NCBI GenBank assembly: GCA_001275005.1
Contig: JWZX01001986.1
Location: forward strand, 1 to 30,629
Reading direction: 5' to 3'
Origin: Chrysochromulina tobinii
Lineage: Eukaryota > Haptophyta > Prymnesiales > Chrysochromulinaceae
DNA: 30,629 bases
The position numbers were made by a program, and so were the translations under genes. Below, in pieces: positions 15,803 to 23,394 of this stretch (position 1 is the first letter of the stretch; the number at the start of each line of letters is the position of its first letter). Under the pieces are notes generated by a model, which saw only the letters and a program-made list of their open reading frames with translations, was not told where the DNA came from and searched no databases.

Positions 15803-16555
15803 TCAGCGCCCAGGGTAGCCGCCAGCCCATGGTGGGCGGCTCCACCCACTTCGCACGCCGTCGACACGCTCCGGCAGCACGATCTCGCGGAACGTCACGC
15901 TGCCGCCTGGGGATGCTGCTGCCCGGGCCGTGTCTAGCAATGTGCCGGCTGCTTGCGAGTCGGACACCTTGCGCAGGGGCCACGCTCGGCACATGGGGCA
16001 TCGCGAGAGCTTCTTGAAGCAGTGGCCGTGGAACGCGCGACCGCAACAGCCCGTCCAGCAGACGGCAGCAGATGAGGCCGGAAGACTTCGAGATAAGTCG
16101 CCGCCGCACAGCTCGCGCAGGCAGATTGGGCACTGCACCGCCGCGCCCTCCTCATCCACGAGCGGCTCCAAGGTCAGTGACGGCGGCTCTGCTACTTGTC
16201 GCTGCTGGGTCATCGGACGCGTTGGTGTCAGTGCCTGTGGCAGCCGCACTGCCATAACCCGCTGGTGCTCATTGCATTTTCCATCGAGGTATTTCATACG
16301 CGCGCCCATGTCAAGCCACCTCAACGCAGGTGTGGCCCGCACTTCGTCCGCACTGTAAAGCTGGCGCTCCGTCGCCGTAGTTCCATAGTACTCATCATCA
16401 GCCGCTCTCACCTCGGCCCTCAGTGCTAAGAGCCGCTGCTGAAATTCGTAGCGGTTGAAGAGCTTCTTAGTCGTGCCGGGGGGCGGTGGCGAGGGCGCAA
16501 GCGCTGCGGCAATGCGCTGATGGTCGCTGAGCGGAGAGGGCGCATCCCACTCCAT
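15803..16555 (-). CDS. RING-type zinc finger protein, possible E3 ubiquitin ligase
   Basis: About 250 residues from ATG 16555; an in-frame GTG at 16582 is less likely. The first half is helical (YEFQQRLLALRAEVRAADDE) with short Pro-rich linkers. The RING-like region spans about residues 142-190: CPIC, a long loop with CWTGCCGRAFHGHC, then SRCPMC. The pattern C-x2-C ... C-G-R-A-F-H-x2-C ... C-P-x-C matches RING fingers, with Arg in the usual first-His position. CWTGC may supply an alternative ligand. RING proteins of this kind commonly bind E2 enzymes for ubiquitin transfer. The C-terminal tail is Gly/Pro/Arg-rich and unrecognised. The next gene on the same strand starts beyond 16600. Confidence 0.72.
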   Translation of the reverse strand: MEWDAPSPLSDHQRIAAALAPSPPPPGTTKKLFNRYEFQQRLLALRAEVRAADDEYYGTTATERQLYSADEVRATPALRWLDMGARMKYLDGKCNEHQRVMAVRLPQALTPTRPMTQQRQVAEPPSLTLEPLVDEEGAAVQCPICLRELCGGDLSRSLPASSAAVCWTGCCGRAFHGHCFKKLSRCPMCRAWPLRKVSDSQAAGTLLDTARAAASPGGSVTFREIVLPERVDGVRSGWSRPPWAGGYPGR

Positions 16556-16615
16556 GGTCAGGAGCAGGCCAGTGTTCGCCACACTGTGTGGGTGACAGTT
16601 TCATATGAAGTCTAT

Positions 16616-16966
16616 CTAAAATCTCCGAAGTTTGGCTCGCTCGGTACGACGAGGTACCCTACTTTGTCGATCACTCAGTACTCGGCCACCCCGGCACGCC
16701 TTGCCTCCGTGCGTGCGCCTCCTCGAGTCCTGCTGGTGCTGCCGGCTCGTCGAACTTGCCGCCGAGGGTACTGGTGCCGTGGCTGCTGCTGTCATGGCCC
16801 TCGTCCTGCGCCATCTCGTCCTCCACACCGTCCTCGACCTCATACTCCTCCTCCTCCGCCGCGGCCGCACCCTCTTCGTCGTCGCAGGCGCCCTCCATCG
16901 CTCCCTCCTCCCCACTCGCCCTCGCCCCCACTCCGCCTCCTCCTCCTCCTCCTCCTCCTCTTCTTT

Positions 16967-17006
<40 letters not shown>

Positions 17007-17500
17007 TCCTCGTCGTCCTCCTCCTCCTCCTCCTCCTCCTCCACCTCCTCCTCCACAGCCTCCTCAGCCTCCTCAGCCTCTTTGTCTTCATCCTCGTCGC
17101 CCTCATCGTCTGCATCCGCCGCCGCCGCCGCCGCCGCCGCTACCGGCCGCTGCCCTGCCGGCACGAGAAGGCAGTGGCCTCCCCAACCCTTGTGCTTGTA
17201 CCCCCGCGTGCAAAGCGGGTTGCGCTCGCACTGGTCCAGCGCCGGCGCCGTCTTGGGCGCGCCTCGACTCGACGCGGGCGCTCGACTCGGCGCTCCACCC
17301 ACCGAGCGCTCGACACGGCGCTTCCGCTTCCCCGCGGGCACCCCTGCGGGGGGCGCCGCGGGCAGCGCGGGCGCTCGGCACGGCGCGTACGAGCACCTGC
17401 CGCCCCAGCCGCAGTGTCGGAAGCCACGCACGCAATTGGAGTCACGCTCGCAGGGCTCGAGTGAGCCGTCGGCCCGCAGTGGCACGTCGGTGTTGCGCCG

Positions 17501-17532
<32 letters not shown>

Positions 17533-18586
17533 TGCTGCCGCCGCTGCTGCTGCTGCTGCTGCTGCTGCTCCTGCCACGGCTGCTGGCGGCGACCGCCGGG
17601 CTCCTTTTGGTGCCACCACTGCTACCGCCGCCGCCGTGGCCGTTGAGCGTCGAAGCGCTCGGCGACGGTCGGTGCGCCTTGGGCGTCGTCGTGGGCACTT
17701 TGGGCGCCGTCGTGGGCACTTTGGGTGGCTCCGGCGCGGCGCCGGCGAGGGCGAGAGGCGGGAGGCGGAAGAAGGGGTCGAAGTCTCTCTGCGGCATGCT
17801 CGAGCGCAGGGGACGCATGCTTGGGTGCGGGACCGGAATGATGCATGCACGGTCAATCTCGGCAAAGCGGCGCTTGTCGCGCTCCGACTTTTCGAGCATC
17901 GCCGTGCTCATGAAGCTGTGCGCGGCCCACGGCGTCTCGTCCTCCTCCTCCCCATCCTCCGACCAATTGGGTGTGGAGGGAGGCGATCGCGGCGGCGGCG
18001 TGGGTGCAAAGCGCACCGTCTTGCCGCTCGCCCGCCGGCGTTCCCGTGCGAGTTGGTGCGCCTCCTCCTCCTCGGCCGTTGGCGGCGTCACCTCCCCACC
18101 CCCCGCGTTGATCTCGAGCAGGCGGAGATAGCGAGCTCGCTTGGCCGAGATGACGGTCGGGCGCGTGCCGTCGGGGGTGACGCCCGCGGGGAGTGCGCAG
18201 TGGCCGCCGCGCCCACCGTGCTTATATCCGCGCGTGCAGTGCCGATGCCGTTCACACTGGTCCACGTGGAGGCCCATGGTCGAAGCTTCGATGCGCCGGC
18301 GCTGGTCGGCAAACCACAGCTCTGTCGTCCTATTGAGTACCACCTTCTTCTCAGCGCCGCCGGAGACCGTCGCGGCGGCCGAAGTGATGGTTTCGGGAGC
18401 TGGGTGTTTGCTGGCTGTCGGCACAGGCGCTGATGCCTCTTTGTTGGCAGGACTTGCTCCCTCCTCGGCCTTCACCTCCTTAGCCAGAGGTGCGGCGCCG
18501 CCGCCTTGATGCTGCACCGATGCGAAACAAACGAATGAGAGCCACGTCTTCACATACGATTCTTTGTGGAGATCACACAGGATCAC
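16616..18586 (-). CDS. Protein with three CER-x3-C-x-RG Cys/His repeats and an acidic tail
   Basis: One frame is open throughout. Three 21-residue copies of a motif occur: QCERHRHCTRGYKHGGRGG-HC, PCERDSNCVRGFRHCGWGG-RC and QCERNPLCTRGYKHKGWGG-HC, consensus C-E-R-x3-C-x-R-G-[YF]-[KR]-H-x-G-[RW]-G-G-x-C. Three Cys and one His could bind one zinc. Between them are Ser/Gly runs, a Pro/Thr repeat (PKVPTTAPKVPTT) and KRKRRVER, a nuclear-type basic signal. A long Glu/Asp run follows. After it, bases 16616-16930 read Arg-rich in this frame. The neighbouring frame to 16671 stays acidic (EEEEYEVEDGVEDEMAQDEG) and looks genuine, implying one base lost in the G-run at 16925-16929. The first in-frame ATG is 18277. 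TTTCGCATCGGTGCAG near 18512 looks like an acceptor, so the start may lie in an upstream exon. Nuclear or chromatin role is inference. Confidence 0.65.
16935..17055 (-). repeat. GAG/GAC microsatellite encoding a Glu/Asp run
   Basis: On the minus strand this is nearly pure GAG and GAC codons, with a few variants. Its mirror on the plus strand yields long spurious Ser/Arg/Pro frames. Slippage here could vary the length of the acidic tract. Confidence 0.85.
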
Positions 18587-18848
18587 TTGTGAAATTGTTC
18601 ACACCTCTGAAGCCCTCCCTCGGTTGGTGTGTGGGTGAACAATGTACAGGGCGTGCTTACGCAGGGCGTTTGAAATTCGCACAATGAACCTTCACTGACT
18701 ACAGAATGTAGACTCACATTCACAGTTTCATTGTGCGCATCTTAAATGACGAACAGCATTGTGTTAAATTTCATACTAGGAATCCTACGTAGCATCGGTT
18801 GTCGCGTCTGTCGTGGTATCGTTCACACTTGGATCGCAAAAGCGATGT
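18587..18848. promoter_or_regulatory. Divergent promoter with inverted repeat and TTCACA cluster
   Basis: CGCACAATGAA (18678-18688) and TTCATTGTGCG (18727-18737) form a perfect 11-bp inverted repeat, 38 bases apart. TTCACA lies at 18598-18603, 18719-18724 and 18822-18827, with TGTGAA at 18588-18593. A further TTCACA at 18549-18554 lies in the possible 5' leader of the left gene. The region is AT-rich relative to flanking genes. Confidence 0.5.
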
Positions 18849-20196
18849 ATGAGGACGTCGAGTTTCGCCTTGCTCGCGTCGCTCTCCACGGCCACAGCGC
18901 TTCGAGCCGCCACGCTCAGTGCAACTGTGTACACAGCCTTGCAACGGTCGTTCACCATGTCTGCATCTGACCAGAATCCACCCATCATCATCGCCGGAGC
19001 CGGCCTGCACGGCGCTGCGCTCGCATACTACCTCACGCGCCGCGGCGAGAAGCCGCTGCTCATCGACAAGCACTCAGTAGCGGCCGCCGCGTCAGGTAAG
19101 GGAGGTGGATTTCTCGCGCGCGACTGGGGCTCCGGGCCCACTGTGCAGTTGCACCAGGTCTCATTTGCCCTGCACGCGGAGCTCGCTGAGGAGCTCGGCG
19201 TGGCCTCGTACCGGCGCATCCCCGTAGTCGCCGTGACGCCGGGCACGCGGCGCGCGGGCACCCAGCAGCTGGTGCCGTGGCTCGACGGTGATGGCATCGA
19301 GCAGACGCGCTATATGTGCCAGGACGGCGGCGCGCAGGTGGCGCCGCTCGAGCTGTGCACCAAGCTCGTCGACGCAGCAGTCGCCGCGGGCGCCACGTAC
19401 CGCAAGGGCGACGTGCAGGGTCTTGAGAAGGAGGGGGGGCGCGTGTGCGCTGTGCACGTGGACGGAGAGGCGCTCCCGTGCCGTGCCTTTGTGTGCACCA
19501 TGGGTCCATGGGCTGCGTGCGCGCAGGATTGGCTCAACATCCCTATCCCGATGACAGGTGATTGGCACTAATGGACACTGATGGAAACTGATGGACACTG
19601 ATGGACACGTGCTGCTGTGTGACCATTGATCAGGGATCAAGTCGACCTCGATCGTGTTCCAGGCGGCCGAGGGTCAGCCGGTGGAGCCGTACGCGCTTTT
19701 CTGCGGTGAGGATGAGCGTTTCGGCACTCACCTCGAGGTCTACCCGCGTAGCAGCGGCGAAGTGTACCTGTGTGGTATCGGCGGCTCCGAGAACGTCGAT
19801 GGCGAGCGGCTGCGCGCGGGCGAGTACCCCCCGGGCGACATTCATGCTGATCCGGCGCGCGTGCAGGCAGCGTCCGCCGCGTTCGCGAGCATGTCCAAGG
19901 TGCTCGGCAGCAAAGCGCCTGCCGTGACCCAAGCATGCATGCGCCCATGCCCGCCCGACGCGCTACCATACATGGGCCGCGCGCCGAGCCTCGAGAATGC
20001 GTACATCTCGGCCGGCCACAACTGCTGGGGCATCCTATGGGCTCCCGTCTCGGGCAAGGCGATGGCCGAGCTCATTCTCGACGGCGAGGCGAGCTGCGTC
20101 GATCTCACACCCTTCAACCCGGCGCGCTTTGCGAAGACGAAGGCGGGCGGGCGCGGGCGTAAGCGAGGCGAGGAGCCCGTGGGCGAGCAGTGGTGA
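18849..20196 (+). CDS. FAD-dependent oxidoreductase (DAO family), two exons
   Basis: Exons 18849-19557 and 19634-20196 join in phase 1 to give about 423 residues. The Rossmann dinucleotide site is IIIAGAGLHGAALAYYLTRR (GAGLHG at 50-55), ending in LLID (73). ASGKGGGFLARDWGSG follows, as in DadA, sarcosine oxidase or FOXRED-like enzymes that oxidise amines and pass electrons from FAD. The second exon carries DALPYMGRAP and AYISAGHNCWGILWAPVSGKAMAELILDG-type C-terminal FAD-contact motifs. The N-terminus has a hydrophobic leader (SSFALLASLSTATALRA), then an internal Met at 37 (MSASDQ). Organelle or secretory targeting is likely but ambiguous. The C-terminus is basic (KTKAGGRGRKRGEE). The substrate cannot be read from the sequence. 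Confidence 0.82.
19558..19633 (+). other. Oxidoreductase intron with four decamer units
   Basis: A 76-base intron with donor CAG/GTGATT and acceptor TTGATCAG. CTAATGGACA (19568), CTGATGGAAA (19578), CTGATGGACA (19588) and CTGATGGACA (19598) are spaced exactly 10 bases. Removing it gives IPMTGIKSTSIVFQ in frame. Confidence 0.85.
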
Positions 20197-20494
20197 TCGA
20201 AAGCTCGCACCGGACACCGGTTTGATTGCGATCTCATCTTCAGTCGATGGCGGATCGATCAAGATCCGATTCAAGATACGCCCGCCGCCCCCGCCCGATA
20301 ATGCGAAAACCGGGCCCGAGCGTGATCGGATTGCGGGGTGAGAGAGATGAGAGTTTGGACTGTGACAGTTAGAAATCTTTGACGGACCGCCGATCCGCCT
20401 TCGTAAATGTTACACAGCTTCAGGTGCACAGGTCTTCGAACGCCGTGAGTCGCGTCGTTGCGAACACCTGCCGCAATACGGCGGCCCCTGCTTC
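20197..20494. other. Convergent 3' intergenic space
   Basis: The stretch lies between the oxidoreductase stop and the end of the EF-hand gene. It is mixed composition with a C-rich run near 20280-20300. No coding or RNA feature was recognised. Confidence 0.3.
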
Positions 20495-22378
20495 TCACGG
20501 CCTGAACGCCCCAGCCGCGATCGCCGCTCCCAGTTGGAAGGCGCGCCGCCGCTTCGCCTCATCCCTCGAGTACTCTCCCACTGTGCCGCCATCGGCGAAT
20601 GCCTGCTGCGAGGTGATTGTGGGCCGAATGCCCTTCCCTACGGGCTTCTTCTTGCACGAGCGCTGGTGCACTGGCAGCCGATCAGGGAAGAAGGTGCGAT
20701 GGCACCACTCGCACGGCACGAACAAGCCGCCGTTGGTCGGGTCGGCAGCCTCCTTGGGCATGCAGGCCTCGCAGGAGCGCTGGTGCTGCGCGAGAAGGTG
20801 CGGCAGGAACTTGTCACCGCAAGCACATGCCTCGAGGCTCGCGGCGATCCTTTCGGCCTCTTCCTTTCGGCGCATCGCTTCGGCTTCAGCTTGGGCCTTC
20901 TCGTTAGCTCGCACCTCGTCAGCAGCCTTGCGGGCTGCCGCCTTGGCTGCCGCCACCTCCTCGGCAGCACGATCCGCCGCTTCCTTGTCCCTGGCTGCTT
21001 TGAGCGCCGCCGCCGCCTTGGCGGCCGCGACGGCAGCTGCGGCCGCGGCGGCGGCGGCAGCCGCATGGACGGCGGCGGCAGCCTCCGCCTCCTTCACTGC
21101 CTCTTCGGCGTCTCGCTCCTGCTTGAGGCGCTCGTATAGCGTCTCGAGCGTTGCGTAGTATTCCTTGAGCTCCGCGAAGGAGATGCCCTTGGAACGGTCG
21201 CGGTCGGCGGCCGCAAACTCGGCCTTCACATGCGCCTCGTTCTCGTCACACTGCTCCGGGAAGACTTGGTGCAGGAGCTGTAGGAACTCGTGCTCATCGA
21301 GCACACCGTCGCCGTTGGCGTCGTGCACGTGGAACATTTTGGCGAGCTCGTCGAACTCCGCACCGCTCGCGAGCATCATCTCATAGAAGCGAAGGAACTC
21401 ATGGAAGCTGATCGTGCCGTCCCCGTTGACATCGGCCCCTCGAATCTCCGCGGAGAGCTTCTTCGCGTCCTTTGCGCGCGACGGGAAGCACTGGCATAAC
21501 AGCGTGGCCAACTCGCCCATCTGGAGCTGCCCGTCACAATCGCCATCGAAGCGTTCGAAGAGCATGCGGAGCCACTCGATCATCTCCGCCGGCAGCGCCT
21601 CGGCTCCCATGTCCTTGAGCACTGCGTAGTAGCGAGCGAGCTCCGCGAAGCTCACACAACCCGAGCCGTCCTCGTCGGCGAGTTGGAACTCGGTGAGCAA
21701 GCTGTCGACGTCCTTTACGCGCTGAGGCACGCACTGCTTGAGTAGAGCGGTCATCTCGGCCTGATCGAGCGCCTCGTTCTTGTCAGCGTCGTGCTCGTCA
21801 AACAGCCCACGTAGCCTCTCAAGCTCTTCCTTGCTCAGCCCGCTGCCAAGGTCGTCAAAAGCCTTTGGCAGCACCTGTGGCAGGAAGTCCAGAAAGGAGG
21901 GCTCCTTCTTGGGTGGCGGCCCGGTGCCATACTGCTTGCCATCCGTCACCTTGCCCCAAGGAAGCAGTCGCTTACAGCGCTTCATGTGTGGGGGCAGAGC
22001 AAACTCGCCATAGCGCTCGCCGCAATTCGGGCAGCGCTCCCAGTCGGCGTTCGGGTTGATGGGCCGCGGGCCCTCGAGTTTCATGAGCTCCTCGATACCT
22101 TTCTGCTCCTCGATCAGCTCTGGCTTCATGCGGCAACTCTTCTGGTGAATGGGCAGCGAAGCTGGAGCGAACTTCTGATTGCAGTATTCGCACACTGGCC
22201 AGTTGGCCGGTCCGCCTCCCTTCCGGGCCGTCCCTTCCTGGGAGCCTCCCTTCGGGCTCTTCGCTCGGGCGCCGCGCGGGCTAGGAGGGCGCGTCTCGCG
22301 CGGGCTAGCAGCACCTCGCGCCTTCGCTGGGCTCGGCGAGCGTTTCGGAGCCATAGATTTGGTTTGGGGCCTATCCAT
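20495..22378 (-). CDS. Six-EF-hand protein flanked by pairs of C2HC zinc fingers
   Basis: An intronless 627-residue frame from ATG 22378. A Ser/Pro/Lys/Arg-rich head (SPSPAKARGAASPRE) precedes two C2HC fingers of the C-x2-C-x12-H-x3-C type at 63-82 (CEYCNQKFAPASLPIHQKSC) and 116-135. Six EF-hand loops follow at about 197-208, 235-246, 278-289, 316-327, 353-364 and 392-403. Loops 3 to 5 (DGDCDGQLQMGE, DVNGDGTISFHE, DANGDGVLDEHE) are near-ideal calcium sites. The first has Ala for the usual Gly; the sixth (DRDRSKGISFAE) has Lys there. An Ala/Lys/Glu helix (430-510) leads to two more C2HC fingers at about 518-536 and 556-575. A calcium-responsive scaffold, perhaps with nucleic-acid or protein partners, is inference. 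No signal peptide is seen. Confidence 0.88.
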   Translation of the reverse strand: MDRPQTKSMAPKRSPSPAKARGAASPRETRPPSPRGARAKSPKGGSQEGTARKGGGPANWPVCEYCNQKFAPASLPIHQKSCRMKPELIEEQKGIEELMKLEGPRPINPNADWERCPNCGERYGEFALPPHMKRCKRLLPWGKVTDGKQYGTGPPPKKEPSFLDFLPQVLPKAFDDLGSGLSKEELERLRGLFDEHDADKNEALDQAEMTALLKQCVPQRVKDVDSLLTEFQLADEDGSGCVSFAELARYYAVLKDMGAEALPAEMIEWLRMLFERFDGDCDGQLQMGELATLLCQCFPSRAKDAKKLSAEIRGADVNGDGTISFHEFLRFYEMMLASGAEFDELAKMFHVHDANGDGVLDEHEFLQLLHQVFPEQCDENEAHVKAEFAAADRDRSKGISFAELKEYYATLETLYERLKQERDAEEAVKEAEAAAAVHAAAAAAAAAAAVAAAKAAAALKAARDKEAADRAAEEVAAAKAAARKAADEVRANEKAQAEAEAMRRKEEAERIAASLEACACGDKFLPHLLAQHQRSCEACMPKEAADPTNGGLFVPCEWCHRTFFPDRLPVHQRSCKKKPVGKGIRPTITSQQAFADGGTVGEYSRDEAKRRRAFQLGAAIAAGAFRP

Positions 22379-22645
22379 CTATCTGCTTGCTTTTTTGCAG
22401 CTTTTCCACAGGTTTTGCCAAATAAAGAAGAAGGACAGACGAACCTCACAACTAACCCAACCCACCAACGATGACCGGCACCGCCACGGCGCGGGTGAAG
22501 CTTCAGGCGCGGCGGTACCGGTAGTTTGGATGTCTCGACAAAATTTGTTGATTTTTCTCGCGCCTCATCATGCAAGGTTACCTAGAAACGATGACCTGAT
22601 GGTCTGATCAAACCCAGAGTCGGACCGTGTGTTATTACTGTGATA
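22379..22645. other. Intergenic region upstream of the EF-hand gene
   Basis: It holds the 5' flank of the EF-hand gene and the 3' flank of the DUF3119 gene. Pyrimidine-rich DNA on the minus strand lies near 22400-22440. The TTCACA hexamer seen in other upstream regions was not found here. Confidence 0.3.
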
Positions 22646-23176
22646 TTACTGTGACGTGCGGCGCGCCGTCCGTTGCAGACGCCCTCCGTCAGGGAGCCCC
22701 TCGATGCGCTTGGCGGCGCCGACGCGCTCGTCCAGAAGCACACGTAGCTGCACAGGGTCGGTGAGTACGGGAAAGAGGTGCCCTTGTCCTTCGCCCGAGG
22801 TGGCCGTTTCAGCAAAGTAGACCAGGATGGGCATCTCCGGCGAAGGGTACATGGCCCATTCGAAAATATCCTCGTAACGCCAGCGGTTTTGCCCGCCAAC
22901 TGCAAAGTTTTCGGGTCGTGTACCGCCCTTCTCGTCGAGAATCTCGATCGCATCTTCGTCGAAGGCAAAGCGCACCACGTCCGTGCGTGAGCCGAGGAAG
23001 GCGGACAGTGCTCCAAGGGGCAGAGCCACTGGCAGGCCGAGGCCGAGTGGTGCGAGCGCTGCTGCTGCGCCCACTGCTCCCAGGCCGTTGCGAAGGCGGT
23101 AGTCTGCCGGCAATACGACGCGCTCAAATGACAGCGCGACTGTGGCGGCACAGGCAAGAACGATTGCCGACAACAT
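22646..23176 (-). CDS. DUF3119-family protein, plastid-targeted
   Basis: 176 residues from ATG 23176. The first 17 residues are a signal peptide (MLSAIVLACAATVALSF) with Phe at or next to the predicted cleavage point, as in complex red-plastid pre-sequences. A hydrophobic pair of segments (GLGAVGAAAALAPLGLGLPV and ALPLGALSAFL) suggests one or two membrane spans. The conserved block follows: VVRFAFDEDAIEIL, NRWRYEDIFEWAMYPSPEMP, ILVYFAE and LFPVLTDPVQLRVLLDERV. This matches my recollection of DUF3119, a family of cyanobacteria and plastid-bearing eukaryotes with no settled role that I know of. Its presence supports a photosynthetic host. Confidence 0.78.
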   Translation of the reverse strand: MLSAIVLACAATVALSFERVVLPADYRLRNGLGAVGAAAALAPLGLGLPVALPLGALSAFLGSRTDVVRFAFDEDAIEILDEKGGTRPENFAVGGQNRWRYEDIFEWAMYPSPEMPILVYFAETATSGEGQGHLFPVLTDPVQLRVLLDERVGAAKRIEGLPDGGRLQRTARRTSQ

Positions 23177-23394
23177 GGCGAGTTTGGTCCCAGGACACGT
23201 CTGGCTCTGTGAACGACGGTACGGCCCTGTGATTCAAACACATGTCGATTACATGACCGAACCCGGTAACTTACCGGGATCGCGCCGGCTATCGCCTATC
23301 CGCGAGTTTTTCATGAAATTCTCCGTTAGTACCGTGTTGCGCGGCGGTCTCTGGGGTCAGCAGAACGCCCTACTACGGCGCTACTCGCCCTACA
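23177..23394. promoter_or_regulatory. Upstream region of the DUF3119 gene
   Basis: TGTGAA lies at 23208-23213, about 32 bases upstream of the start. A TCATGAAATTC stretch sits near 23311. The 3' end of the neighbouring membrane protein gene lies at 23395. Confidence 0.3.

Noticed and set aside
16632-18131. Long plus-strand frame rich in Ser, Leu and Pro
   Set aside because: It is the reverse complement of Glu/Asp, Ser and Gly codon runs in the minus-strand Cys-repeat gene. The minus strand has the conserved repeats.
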